From assembly GCA_020634615.1 (NCBI GenBank), contig JACKBI010000016.1, positions 96,489 to 160,488 of the forward strand: a stretch of 64,000 nucleotides of DNA, written 5' to 3'. Position 1 is the first letter of the stretch. Every line of letters begins with the position of its first letter. The stretch comes from Anaerolineales bacterium. Its GTDB lineage: Bacteria > Chloroflexota > Anaerolineae > JAAEKA01. Positions 52,359 through 61,040 of this stretch are shown here, piece after piece. The position numbers and the translations under genes are program-made. Under the pieces are notes generated by a model, which worked only from the letters and a program-made list of their open reading frames with translations, searched no databases and had not been told where the DNA came from.

Positions 52359-53102
52359 ATGAGAGACGGAATTCACCCAACTTATTTTCCGAACGCACAG
52401 GTGATCTGCGCGTGCGGTAACACCTGGACAACCGGTTCGACGAAAGAAGTCATTCGCACCGACGTGTGCTCCAACTGCCACCCGTTCTTCACGGGCGAGC
52501 AGCGCATCGTCGACACCGCCGGCCAGGTTGACCGCTTCATGCGCCGCCTGCAGCAGGCTGAGCAGCGCGCCGCGCAGCAGCGTGTCCAGCAAAAGGCCGA
52601 AGACGCCGCTCGCAAGGCAGCCGCCCAGGCCCGTGCCCGCGGCGAGCGTCCTGAAAAGGTCAAGGCCATCGCAGAGCTGGCGGCCGACAGCGTGTTGGCA
52701 GAACTGGAAATTGACGCCGCCGGAACTTCGACCAACGACGCTGGCGACCTGGTCGTCACTGCGGAGCACTTCGCTGAAAAGACGATCGAGATCGATGGCG
52801 AAAACATCGTCGCCGACGTTCATGAGACCGTCACCGAGATCACTGGCGACGACTCGACCACTGTGATCGACGAGACCGTGATCTCGTTCACGGAAGGCGA
52901 AGTCACCGAAGTCATCGATGAAACAGTGACTACCATCACCGAGGGCGACCTCACCGAGGTCATCGACGAAACGGTGACAATGGCCACCGAGGGCGATGTG
53001 ACCGAGATCACCGACGAGATCGTCACCACCCTCTCGGACGGCAAGACCATGATCATCGAGGACGAGATCGGCGGCGAAATCGTCGAAGACGACGCGGAGT
53101 AG
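52359..53102 (+). CDS. rpmE: 50S ribosomal protein L31 with long acidic repeat extension
   Basis: 247 residues, against 66-90 for usual L31. Residues 1-70 are a zinc-type L31 (MRDGIHPTYFPNAQVICACG, then TDVCSNCHPFFTGEQRIVDT, four Cys). Residues about 70-105 form a charged helix (QQAEQRAAQQRVQQKAEDAAR), then comes an acidic region with a period near 16 residues: ETVISFTEGEVTEVID, ETVTTITEGDLTEVID, ETVTMATEGDVTEITD, EIVTTLSDGKTMIIED. No stop or frameshift separates the parts. The tail would lie on the ribosome surface near the central protuberance; its role is unknown. Confidence 0.9.
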   Translation: MRDGIHPTYFPNAQVICACGNTWTTGSTKEVIRTDVCSNCHPFFTGEQRIVDTAGQVDRFMRRLQQAEQRAAQQRVQQKAEDAARKAAAQARARGERPEKVKAIAELAADSVLAELEIDAAGTSTNDAGDLVVTAEHFAEKTIEIDGENIVADVHETVTEITGDDSTTVIDETVISFTEGEVTEVIDETVTTITEGDLTEVIDETVTMATEGDVTEITDEIVTTLSDGKTMIIEDEIGGEIVEDDAE

Positions 53103-53203
53103 CTGATCCGTTGCGCGAGGCGTTGCAACCTCGCGACCAACAGACCGATTGTTCAAGGGGCAGAACTTGTTTCTGCCCCTTTCTTATGCCCGGAGGAGGG
53201 ACC

Positions 53204-53782
53204 ATGCCCTATTTTCAGCCACGCGGCGGTTGGATTGAAATTGTTTGCGGCAGCATGTTTTGCGGCAAGACAGAGGAGCTATTGCGCCGGATTCGCCGGG
53301 CGTCCATCGCGCGCCAACAGATCCAGGTGTTCAAACCGGCCATCGACTTTCGCTACGGCGTAACGCGGGTCGCATCTCACAACGGACTGGGATGGGAAAG
53401 CGAAGCCATCAGCAATTCGGCGGAAATACTGGAAAGATTGCGGCCAGAAACCACCGTGGTTGCGGTTGATGAGGTGCAATTCTTCGATGACGGTATCACC
53501 GCCGTATGCACCACACTGGCAAATCGCGGCCTGCGCGTCATCGCCGCCGGGCTGGACCAGGACTTCCGCGGCGAGCCGTTCGGTCCCATGCCGGCGCTTA
53601 TCGCGCAGGCTGAACTGGTCGACAAACTGCATGCGATCTGTGTCGTCTGCGGCGCGCCGGCCAGTCGCACGCAGCGCCTCATCGACGGCCAGCCGGCCCG
53701 CTACGAGGAGCCGATTATTGTCATCGGAGCAGCCGAGCAATACGAAGCGCGCTGTCGCGACTGTCACAAAGTGCCGCGCTAG
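53204..53782 (+). CDS. tdk: Thymidine kinase
   Basis: 192 residues from ATG 53204 with GGAGGAGGG upstream. P-loop GSMFCGKTEELLRRI, VVAVDEVQFFDDG (DEx-QFF), AAGLDQDFRGEPFGPM, lasso-region and two zinc Cys pairs (CVVCGAPASRTQR, CRDCHKVPR). Type II bacterial Tdk, phosphorylates thymidine in salvage. A shared terminator follows. Confidence 0.96.
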   Translation: MPYFQPRGGWIEIVCGSMFCGKTEELLRRIRRASIARQQIQVFKPAIDFRYGVTRVASHNGLGWESEAISNSAEILERLRPETTVVAVDEVQFFDDGITAVCTTLANRGLRVIAAGLDQDFRGEPFGPMPALIAQAELVDKLHAICVVCGAPASRTQRLIDGQPARYEEPIIVIGAAEQYEARCRDCHKVPR

Positions 53783-53794
53783 CGTCGCGCAACA

Positions 53795-53846
53795 AAAAGC
53801 AACGGAGGAGTTTGCAAACTGACATGCAAACTCCTCCGTTGCTTTT
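53795..53846. terminator. Bidirectional terminator between tdk and rluD
   Basis: A perfect 22-bp stem: AAAAGCAACGGAGGAGTTTG... pairs with the complementary arm 53825-53846 around an 8-nt loop. It gives a T-run on either strand and lies between convergent genes. Confidence 0.93.
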
Positions 53847-53858
53847 ATGGAAGCGTGG

Positions 53859-54860
53859 CTAGACCTTCACTGCGGGCAGATAGGTTCGCCCGTCGCCGGC
53901 GTCTGCCACGATCAAGTTCTCCAGCACCGCAGCCAGATCCTCTGGCAGCGGCGCTTCGGCCACGATCCGTTCCTCGGTTGTTGGCTGGGTGAAAGCCAGC
54001 CGCCGGGCGTGCAGGAACTGGCGCGGACTGGCGATCAGTTGCTTGCTGCGTCCGTAGACACGATCCCCCACCACCGGGTGCTTGATAAACGCCATGTGGA
54101 CGCGGATCTGGTGCGTCCGCCCCGTCAACAGGTCGATCTCCAGCAACGTGAAGTGATCGCCGCGCTGGCTGACAGCAGATCGATAGGTTTCGACCACGCG
54201 AAAGGCAGTCACCGAGCGCCGCCCGCCACGTTGTTCGGAGATCACCGCCATGCGTTTGCGGTGTGCGGGATCACGAGCGATGGGCGCTTCGACGCGGCCA
54301 TCCAGCGCCTCAACCTGCCCCTCCACCAGCGCCATGTAGGTCTTGTCGACCTGACGCCGCTTGAACTGTCCCTGAAGGTGGCGAAAGGCAGGCGCGGTCT
54401 TGGCAACCACCAACACGCCTGACGTATCGCGGTCCAGCCGGTGGACGATGCCGGCCCGCTCCGGTCCACCCACAGCAGCTTGCTGCGGATAGCGCGCCAG
54501 CAAGGCGTTGACGAGAGTTCCACTGTTCTGACCAGGGGCAGGATGGGTCACCATGCCGGCCGGTTTGTTGACTACCAACAGATCGGCGTCCTCGTAGAGA
54601 ATCTCCAGCGGAATGTCTTCCGCTTCGATAACCACATCGACAGCCGCGGGACGCAGCAGCGTCACCGTGTCGCTGGCGAACAACTTCTGGCTTGCCTTGG
54701 CCGGCTTGCCGCCGACGGTCGCCCGCTCCTCTTTCACCCAGCGTTGCACCTCGGAACGCGAAGCGTCCTGCAACTGGTCTGCCAGAAAACGGTCCAGCCG
54801 TTCCCCATCTTCATCAACAACAAACACCAACAGTTGGTTCTGGTCTGACATATCGCTCAT
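53859..54860 (-). CDS. rluD: 23S rRNA pseudouridine synthase, RluD family
   Basis: About 333 residues. An N-terminal S4 domain (ERLDRFLADQLQDASRSEVQRW) leads to the catalytic core with AGIVHRLDRDTSGVLVVAK (catalytic Asp in RLDRDT), LLTGRTHQIRVHMAFIKHPVVGD. Two close ATGs (54860 and 54851) are possible; neither has a clear ribosome site. Downstream of lspA on the same strand after a terminator. Confidence 0.93.
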   Translation of the reverse strand: MSDMSDQNQLLVFVVDEDGERLDRFLADQLQDASRSEVQRWVKEERATVGGKPAKASQKLFASDTVTLLRPAAVDVVIEAEDIPLEILYEDADLLVVNKPAGMVTHPAPGQNSGTLVNALLARYPQQAAVGGPERAGIVHRLDRDTSGVLVVAKTAPAFRHLQGQFKRRQVDKTYMALVEGQVEALDGRVEAPIARDPAHRKRMAVISEQRGGRRSVTAFRVVETYRSAVSQRGDHFTLLEIDLLTGRTHQIRVHMAFIKHPVVGDRVYGRSKQLIASPRQFLHARRLAFTQPTTEERIVAEAPLPEDLAAVLENLIVADAGDGRTYLPAVKV

Positions 54861-55059
54861 TTCGAATTGGTTGTGTCTCGAAGACTGCTTGCAAAGTGTC
54901 GTGGATAGGCTTCGCAAGTGGACTGCTACTGGTCACGACGGCAGTGCCACCGCTGCCAGTCCCTTTCGCTGCAGGTTCATCGACTTCCGAAGCCTGCTGG
55001 ATGGTTTTGCAAACAGTCCTTCAAGTTGTTGCGGCCTGCGGAATGCACCCATAAACAAA
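54861..55059. repeat. Intergenic region with a degenerate REP/outer-IR remnant
   Basis: AGACTGCTTGCAAAG near 54881, ATCGACTTCCGAAGCC near 54979 and TTTTGCAAACAGTCCT near 55005 look like a decayed version of the composite element at 48853. No gene seen. Confidence 0.45.
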
Positions 55060-55077
55060 GCCAGGCCGACGCCTGGC
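55060..55077 (-). terminator. Terminator after lspA
   Basis: On the minus strand, GCCAGGC-GTCG-GCCTGGC is followed by TTTGTTT. Confidence 0.8.
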
Positions 55078-55117
55078 TCTGGAATGGGCAAACTCCGGCA
55101 GCGCGGGCTGGTCCGGG

Positions 55118-55639
55118 TCAGGCCCGTTGCTCACCGCTGTCTGCGTCGACGGTTGACTCGCCGGCCGGGTCGTTGGACATCCGCAACATCGACCAGCCCA
55201 GCAAGATCACACCGATCACGATCGATGCATCGGCGATGTTGAACGCCGGCCAGAAGTGAAAGTAGATGAAGTCGGTGACGTGTCCTTGCCGCACCCGGTC
55301 GATCATGTTGCCCAGCGCGCCGCCAAGCTGAAGTCCCAGTGCAAACTGCACCAGAAACTGGTCATGCGGCAAATAGCGGCTGTAGACGACAATCGACGCA
55401 ACGACAACAAGGCCGATCACCACAAACAGGATGCTCTGGTCGCGCAGTAGGCCAAACGCGGCGCCGGTGTTGGTGAAGTGGGTAAACGAAAAAATCTTGG
55501 CGAGCGCGGGAAACGGCGTCAGCGACTCGTAGATCGCCAGATTCCGCTCGACCCACGCCTTGCTCAACTGGTCGAGAATCACAACGCCGATCGCCGTACC
55601 CGCAATCACGAGCCAGCTCGGCAAAGAAAGTTTCCGCAT
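55118..55639 (-). CDS. lspA: Lipoprotein signal peptidase (signal peptidase II)
   Basis: 173 residues, four membrane spans. The catalytic Asp motifs are visible: GGALGNMIDRVRQGHVTDFIYFHF and FNIADASIVIGV. The N-terminal VILDQLSKAWVE and FTHFTNTGAAFGLL are typical. It cuts before the lipobox Cys of prolipoproteins such as those at 25394 and 33136. Starts 1 nt after the stop of the DksA-like gene, so probably co-transcribed. Confidence 0.96.
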   Translation of the reverse strand: MRKLSLPSWLVIAGTAIGVVILDQLSKAWVERNLAIYESLTPFPALAKIFSFTHFTNTGAAFGLLRDQSILFVVIGLVVVASIVVYSRYLPHDQFLVQFALGLQLGGALGNMIDRVRQGHVTDFIYFHFWPAFNIADASIVIGVILLGWSMLRMSNDPAGESTVDADSGEQRA

Positions 55640-55640
55640 A

Positions 55641-56009
55641 TCAGCGTCTGTGGCCGTTTCCTCTTATGCTCTCTTCAACGACTTGCTGGCAGACAATGCA
55701 CAGCCGCGCGTAAGGCAGCGCCCGCAGTCGCGCGTAGTCGATCTCATTGCCACAGCGATCGCACATACCGAACGTGCCTTTCTCCAGCCGGGCTAATGCG
55801 GCATCAACTTCTGCCAGCAGCGCCTCGTCGTTGCGATGCAACGCGAGACCGGCAGCCTGGTCGAAGGCTTCAGTCCCATCGTCGGCCATGTGGTTGCCCA
55901 GTCCGGGTTTCTTCTGACGGGTGGCAACTTCAAAGTGGCTGATAGTCTCCAGCAGCTCAGCCCGTTCGGCCTCCAGTTGCTTGCGGAATCGTTCATCGTT
56001 ACTGGTCAT
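55641..56009 (-). CDS. TraR/DksA-type zinc finger protein
   Basis: 122 residues. N-terminal coiled helices (ERFRKQLEAERAELLETISH), and a C-terminal C4 zinc finger CDRCGNEIDYARLRALPYARLCIVC. This family binds the RNA polymerase secondary channel or acts as a general transcription modulator. The coiled-coil tip shows acidic residues (MADDGTEAFD) at the place of DksA's DxxDxA motif. Gene order with lspA is common. Confidence 0.88.
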   Translation of the reverse strand: MTSNDERFRKQLEAERAELLETISHFEVATRQKKPGLGNHMADDGTEAFDQAAGLALHRNDEALLAEVDAALARLEKGTFGMCDRCGNEIDYARLRALPYARLCIVCQQVVEESIRGNGHRR

Positions 56010-56230
56010 GGTTTCACCTGGCGATAGCGCACAGATTTGCCGCGCCGCGAATGGTTATGGCCATTCGGCGGAGTGGCAGCGCAGAAAGCAGATTAGATGA
56101 TAGCAGGTGCGCGGATATGGTGTTGATGAACGCCTGTTTCAAGCCATTGTAGCAGAAAAACCCAGATGTGCAAGCGCTGTACGATTTTCGTCGGCCATGC
56201 GACGGTCAATCGTCAGGGACATGCACCGAA

Positions 56231-56292
56231 GCTCGGAAGTCGCCGGACCACGACGGCCGCTGGAACACGTGCAGTCGGCGACTTCCGAAGTC
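56231..56292. repeat. Short solo REP hairpin
   Basis: GCTCGGAAGTCGCCGG at 56231 pairs with TCGGCGACTTCCGAAGTC ending at 56292. The loop is shorter than in other copies (62 bp total). It lies at the 3' end of ileS. Confidence 0.8.
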
Positions 56293-56298
56293 CGTTGG

Positions 56299-59200
56299 CT
56301 AACTCACCTTCGTGATTCCCAGCGCAACCGTGGCCTCATCGATCTCGGCCGTTTCACTGTAGGCAGCGTGATGTGGCGCGCCGTTCTCCAGCGATAGACT
56401 CAACGTCTCCTGCTGGATGTAGGCTGCCTGCGACCCTATCGCCGCCGCCAGCTCCTCGTCGCCGGTTAGCCAGGTCGTGTTGATGCGATCGCTCAACTCA
56501 AGGCCGGCGTCCTTGCGCATCTGCTGGAGCTTGCGCACCACTTCGCGCGCCAGCCCCTCTTGCCGCAGTGCCGGTGTCACACTGGTGTCCAGCGCTACCA
56601 CGATGCCGCGCTGCGGGTCGTTGGTGACCTGGAAACCGGGCAGCGGCTCGGCCTGCACCAGCACATCCTCCGCGGCCAGCGCAACTTCCTCCCCGTTGAC
56701 GACCACCGAAACCGGCTGACCGGCTGCAACCGCAGCTGCCACTTCGTACGGATCGGCTGCGCTCAATGCCTGACGCACAGCAGGGAACGCCTTGCCGAAG
56801 CGCGGTCCCAGCGTCTTATTGACCGGCAGGATACGATAGGTGACCAGCTCGGCCTCGCCCTCAGCCAAACCGACCTCCTTGACGTTCAACTCGTCGGCGA
56901 TCAGATCGGCCAGGCGGGCGAGACTGTCAGCTTTGCCGGCGGCTACAACCTTGATGCCCGCCAGCGGCTGGCGCACCTTGATGTTGGCAGCGACACGGTC
57001 GGCGTGGCCCAGGCTGACTACGGCGCGCGCCAGATCCATGTCGGCCAGCAAGCGGGCATCCACCAGCGACTGGTCAGTCTGCGGCCAGGCCGTGTGATGG
57101 ACGCTTTCGGGCGCGTCGGCGTCAGGACTGTCAGTCCTCGGAAGGACTGGCAGTCCTCCTTCGCGTACGAGATTCTGATAGATTGCCTCCGCCAGGAAGG
57201 GCTGCATCGGCGCCAGCAGGCGGGCAAAGGTGACCAGCACGCGGTAGAGTGTGTCCAGCGCGGCCGCGTCGCCATCCCAGAAGCGCCGCCGGCTGCGGCG
57301 CACATACCAGTTGCTCAGGTCGTCCAGGAACGCCTCGCACGCCAGCGTTGCCGCCTCCGAGTCGAAGTTCTCCAGGCGGTCCGTCACCACCGCGATCAGC
57401 TCATGCAGCCGCGCGTCGATCCAACGATCCATCAAGGAGTCGGTAGACAAGTAAACAAGTTGATCCGTAGACAAGTCACCGGGTTCAACAGTTTCGCGTC
57501 GCGTTGCACTTGTCTCCTTGTTGCCCTGTTTACTTGTCTCCCTGTCTACCTGTTTCCCTCGCCCCCACCACTCCGGCGCCAGGTTGGCATACGTCACGAA
57601 GAAGCTGTAGACGTTCCACAGCGGGATATGGAAGCGACGGCGGGTTTCGTCGGCGCGGTGGTAGCCGAAGAGCAGGTTCTGCTCCGGTTTGTGGTTAAGG
57701 AACATCCAGCGCATGACGTCGACGCCGATCCTGTCGGCGGCTTCGTTGAACTCCAGCGCATTGCCCCAGCTCTTGTGCATCGGACGACCGTCTTCGCCCA
57801 GCAGCGTGGCGTAGCTGAAGTTGTTGCGGAAGGGCGCCTGGCGCGTCAGCACGGTTCCCATGGCCAGCACGCTGTAGAACCAGTTGCGGAACTGGCCGGG
57901 GAAGCTCTCGGTGATCAGGTCGGCCGGATACCACTTGGCCCAGTATTCAGGATCGCTGCGGTAGCCGGTGGTGCTGAAGGGCACGATGCCCGCATCCAGC
58001 CACGGATTGCCGACGTCGGCGATGCGACTTGCTGTGCCGCCACACTCAGGGCAGGCGATCCTGACTGCGTCAACGTACGGCCGGTGCGGCGAGTGGCCTT
58101 CGAACTGCTCCCAACCCTCGGTGGCCAGCTCCTTCAGCTCGTGCTCCGAACCGACCACGTGGAAATGGCCGCACTCCTCGTCATCGCAAACCCAGATCGG
58201 CAGCGCCAGGCCGTAGTAGCGCTTCTTGCTGATCATCCAGTCGTGCATGTTGCGCAGCCAGTCCAGTTCGCGTTCGTAGCCGAAGCCGGGTATCCAGCGG
58301 ATGTCGTCCACCACCTCCATGATCTGGTAGCGCAGGCTTTGCTCTACCTCTTCCGGCGTCACTTCGCTGCGCGGCTTGTCGTAGAGCGGTCCCATGTTGA
58401 TGAACCACTCGTCCACCAGACGGAAGATCAGCTCGGTGCCGCAGCGCCAGCAGACCGGGTAGCGGTGGGTGTAATCCTCGAGCCGGTAGACCAGCCCCTT
58501 GCCGCTCAGATCGTCGAAGATGCGCTGGGTCACTTCTGACACCGGATTGCCGCTCAGCCAGCCAAAGCCGGCCTTGTAGACGCCGTCGCCGTCCAGCGGG
58601 CCGATGACAGGCAGGTCGTACTCCTTGCTGAGCGCGAAGTCCTCCGCGCCGCAGCCTGGAGCGATATGGACGATGCCGGTGCCTTCTTCGTCGCCGACAT
58701 CGTTCCAGCCGATCACGCGATGGGTGTAGTTCTTTTCGGCGAACGCTTCCCGTCCCGCGGGCAGTTCATCGAATGGACCGCTGTAATTCCAGCCCAGCAG
58801 GTCGCGGCCCTTCAGTTCACCCAGCACCTCGACCTTGCCCAGCATGGCACGCTTGAGCGCGCCGCGCGAAAGGTAATAGACCTGGTCCGCTCCGGGCTCC
58901 CCCCTCCGGGATGCTTCGCGATCGTCCTGGCGCACCTTGACGTAGGTCAGCTCCGGGCCGACGGCCGCCGCCACGTTGCTGGTCAGCGTCCACGGCGTCG
59001 TCGTCCAGACCAGCAACGCCTCCGGCAGCCCCGTTTCGGCGTCGATGCGCGGCGCGCCCTGCGCATCCACCAGCGGGAAGCGGGCATAAATACTGGTATG
59101 GGTCAACTCCTGGTAGCCGTCGGTGACGATCTCGTGCTGGCTGATGCCGGTGCCGCAGCGATAGCACCACGGCATGACGTCGGTGCCCTCGTAGAGCCAC

Positions 59201-59847
59201 CCCTTTTCCCAGCATTTCTTGAGAAAGCCCCAGATCTGGTAGTTGTTCTCGTTGGAGAAGGTAAAGTACGAGCCACCCAGCTCGGGCAATCCCAGCCGGC
59301 CGACGATCTGCTCGGCGGTGTCGGTAACCGGACCATTGGGGCCGTCCACGGTGATGACCTGGCTCGGATCCTCGGCCAGCCGGTCGCGCAGTGCGCGCAG
59401 CTGCTCGGGGTCGTTCCAGTCCATCCAGTAGCCCAGGCGGATCGACTGCTGGGTCATGATGGCGGCGAAGTTCAGCACCCGCTGCTTGCAGGTGTTGACG
59501 AAATCGGCCACCCCCATCCGCTCGATGTCGCGCTTGGAGGTGAAACCCCTTTCCTTTTCCACCAGCACCTCGACCCAGAGGCCCTGGCAGTCGAAGCCGT
59601 TCTGGTAGCGCTGGTCGTAGCCTTGCATGGCTTTGAAGCGCTGAAAGACGTCCTTGTAGGTGCGTCCCCAGGCGTGGTGGACGGCCATGAAGCCGTTGGC
59701 CGTGATGGGGCCATCGATAAATGACCAGCGCTCGTTGCCGCGGTTCTTCTCCCACAGCTTGCGAAACGCGTCCGTCTCACGCCACAGGTCAAGCATCGAA
59801 TGCTCCTGGGCGACAAAATCTGGTTTGGATGATACGGGTTTGAACAT
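56299..59847 (-). CDS. ileS: Isoleucyl-tRNA synthetase
   Basis: 1182 residues from ATG 59847 (GACGAGG site); the frame running upstream to 60003 is T-box leader. Class Ia core with a variant HIGH region (PITANGFMAVHHAWGRTYKD), editing domain with LVWTTTPWTLTSNVAAAVGP, and PMHKSWGNALEF in place of KMSKS, keeping the second Lys. The anticodon-binding domain follows. Two stretches are repeat-derived: residues about 762-803 (RETSKQGNKETSATRRE...) and about 896-909 (GGLPVLPRTDSPDA). Other residues are conserved, so the enzyme is probably functional. Confidence 0.93.
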   Translation of the reverse strand: MFKPVSSKPDFVAQEHSMLDLWRETDAFRKLWEKNRGNERWSFIDGPITANGFMAVHHAWGRTYKDVFQRFKAMQGYDQRYQNGFDCQGLWVEVLVEKERGFTSKRDIERMGVADFVNTCKQRVLNFAAIMTQQSIRLGYWMDWNDPEQLRALRDRLAEDPSQVITVDGPNGPVTDTAEQIVGRLGLPELGGSYFTFSNENNYQIWGFLKKCWEKGWLYEGTDVMPWCYRCGTGISQHEIVTDGYQELTHTSIYARFPLVDAQGAPRIDAETGLPEALLVWTTTPWTLTSNVAAAVGPELTYVKVRQDDREASRRGEPGADQVYYLSRGALKRAMLGKVEVLGELKGRDLLGWNYSGPFDELPAGREAFAEKNYTHRVIGWNDVGDEEGTGIVHIAPGCGAEDFALSKEYDLPVIGPLDGDGVYKAGFGWLSGNPVSEVTQRIFDDLSGKGLVYRLEDYTHRYPVCWRCGTELIFRLVDEWFINMGPLYDKPRSEVTPEEVEQSLRYQIMEVVDDIRWIPGFGYERELDWLRNMHDWMISKKRYYGLALPIWVCDDEECGHFHVVGSEHELKELATEGWEQFEGHSPHRPYVDAVRIACPECGGTASRIADVGNPWLDAGIVPFSTTGYRSDPEYWAKWYPADLITESFPGQFRNWFYSVLAMGTVLTRQAPFRNNFSYATLLGEDGRPMHKSWGNALEFNEAADRIGVDVMRWMFLNHKPEQNLLFGYHRADETRRRFHIPLWNVYSFFVTYANLAPEWWGRGKQVDRETSKQGNKETSATRRETVEPGDLSTDQLVYLSTDSLMDRWIDARLHELIAVVTDRLENFDSEAATLACEAFLDDLSNWYVRRSRRRFWDGDAAALDTLYRVLVTFARLLAPMQPFLAEAIYQNLVREGGLPVLPRTDSPDADAPESVHHTAWPQTDQSLVDARLLADMDLARAVVSLGHADRVAANIKVRQPLAGIKVVAAGKADSLARLADLIADELNVKEVGLAEGEAELVTYRILPVNKTLGPRFGKAFPAVRQALSAADPYEVAAAVAAGQPVSVVVNGEEVALAAEDVLVQAEPLPGFQVTNDPQRGIVVALDTSVTPALRQEGLAREVVRKLQQMRKDAGLELSDRINTTWLTGDEELAAAIGSQAAYIQQETLSLSLENGAPHHAAYSETAEIDEATVALGITKVS
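57124..57157. repeat. Double AGGACTG palindrome inside ileS
   Basis: AGGACTGTCAGTCCT 57124-57138 and AGGACTGGCAGTCCT 57143-57157, the same unit as the intergenic one at 21244-21278. It keeps the reading frame. Confidence 0.85.
57437..57560. repeat. Heptamer-type repeat inside ileS
   Basis: GTAGACAAGTAAACAAGT and GTAGACAAGTCACCG, then complementary-type ACTTGTCTCC, GTTTACTTGTCTCC, GTCTACCTGTTTCC. About 41 codons with frame intact. The two halves could form a hairpin in mRNA. Confidence 0.8.
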
Positions 59848-59861
59848 GGTTGCCTCGTCAC

Positions 59862-60015
59862 AAATAAATAGCCCTCGCCTCAAATCGAGGACGAGAGCTT
59901 GCGCTGCCGCGGTACCACCTCGGTTGGCGGCCATCGGTCGAACGACCAACGCCACCCACTCGGTTGGGATGCCATCACATCCCCGTGGTTGATAACGGGC
60001 CACGAACCCGGCCGG
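59862..60015 (-). promoter_or_regulatory. T-box riboswitch controlling ileS
   Basis: The minus strand contains the T-box core AACCGAGGTGGTACCGCGG (59925-59907). A terminator-like hairpin follows (AGCTCTCGTCCTC/GAGGCGAGGGCT, 59899-59870) with ATTTATTT. Upstream, the stem CCCGT/ACGGG carries the loop TATCAACC, with ATC (59993-59991) as a plausible isoleucine specifier, consistent with a short stem I. Uncharged tRNA-Ile would stabilise the antiterminator and raise ileS expression. Confidence 0.88.
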
Positions 60016-60019
60016 GCTT

Positions 60020-60110
60020 ACTTAGTGCGGTAGTTCGATAGTGCGGTAGTTCGGTAGTGCTTTCGAACTAACAGACTAACAAACTAACAAACTAACGAAC
60101 TGTTCAGCAG
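60020..60110. repeat. Heptamer-type repeat in the ileS leader
   Basis: GTGCGGTAGTTCG, GTGCGGTAGTTCGGTAGTGC and then AACTAACAGACTAACAAACTAAC units. It lies between the ileS promoter and the T-box. Confidence 0.8.
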
Positions 60111-60232
60111 GCTGCTCCGGAGTGATTTTCGACGGGGTGTCCTGCCTGGCTTCCACCGTCCCAGACTCGCTGCGAGACCACCGGCCCGCCTACTCGTCTC
60201 CATCATCGCACATGGTTTCGATTGTGGCGGTG

Positions 60233-60261
60233 AATGTACCACAGGTGGCGCGGGTTGTCAA
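60233..60261 (-). promoter_or_regulatory. ileS promoter
   Basis: On the minus strand, TTGACA (60261-60256), a 17-bp spacer, and TACATT (60238-60233). The leader to the ATG at 59847 is about 380 nt and holds the heptamer repeat and the T-box. Confidence 0.7.
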
Positions 60262-60491
60262 TCTATTCCGCAAGGTAACTGCTCAACCACGTCTGACAGT
60301 CCTTGTCCTGCACCAGTGCTGCAATCGACGCGTCAGTCACCTTGTCGCAGATTCAGGACTGTCAGTCTTCTTCAGGGTGAGTAGTTACTCCACAAGAGCA
60401 CCACCGAAGTCGCCTGGTTCGACACCGGTACATCTCGAACCGGCTGAGGCGCCTGCTCCGACGCCTCCTGTCGACTGCTCAATGGGGTAGT
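60262..60491. repeat. Intergenic region with degenerate AGGACTG palindromes
   Basis: CTGACAGTCCTTGTCCTG near 60294 and TCAGGACTGTCAGTCTTC near 60353. The rest shows no gene. Confidence 0.5.
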
Positions 60492-61040
60492 CTAGACTAC
60501 GGTGAACACGCAGTAGTTGCCCACCAACAGCTCGTTGTACACTACCAGGATCCAGACGCCTCTGGTAAGGCCACCCCAATAGGGGATGGCAAAAGGCGTA
60601 ACAATATCAGTCGTGGGAGAGGTCGTCACATTGAACGATTGGAAGACTGTCTTCAAAGTCACCGGTGAATAGTACGGCCGTGCCCAGAAGTTGACAGTGT
60701 TGGATACCTGACCATCGCTAATGTAATAGAACCAGTTGGCTGCGGAACCAAAGCTGGCAGTATTGATACTGGTTACCGGCGTACCCGAGGAGTCGAGGAT
60801 CTGGCAACTGACGGTGATGCCCGTAGGGCCATCAATGGACAACCCCGGAAGCATCTCTCGGACCGATTCTGCAATCTGTGCATCAGTGGGCATTTCCTGC
60901 GCCGGTGTCTTTGCAGCCACCACGTCGGAGCCGTTAACTGGCCGCTGCGTGGCCTGCAACGGGTCTGCAGAGACCAGAACGAGCAGTGAAACCATCACAA
61001 TGAACAATACGATTCTTGGCCGCTGAGCGAATAACTTCAT
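60492..61040 (-). CDS. Secreted protein of unknown function
   Basis: 182 residues with AAGGAG before ATG 61040. N-terminal signal (RIVLFIVMVSLLVLVSA). The mature part has a helix (TDAQIAESVREMLPGLSI) and a beta-rich region ending in GNYCVFTVV, with two Cys. It resembles an Ig-like extracellular module but no family was recognised. Confidence 0.6.
   Translation of the reverse strand: MKLFAQRPRIVLFIVMVSLLVLVSADPLQATQRPVNGSDVVAAKTPAQEMPTDAQIAESVREMLPGLSIDGPTGITVSCQILDSSGTPVTSINTASFGSAANWFYYISDGQVSNTVNFWARPYYSPVTLKTVFQSFNVTTSPTTDIVTPFAIPYWGGLTRGVWILVVYNELLVGNYCVFTVV

Noticed and set aside
56560..58539. 659-codon plus-strand ORF opposite ileS
   Set aside because: The opposite frame is a clear synthetase with class I motifs. 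The plus frame is a shadow.
59848..60003. 52-residue N-terminal extension of IleRS
   Set aside because: This DNA is the T-box leader. The ATG at 59847 has a ribosome site and gives the normal start.
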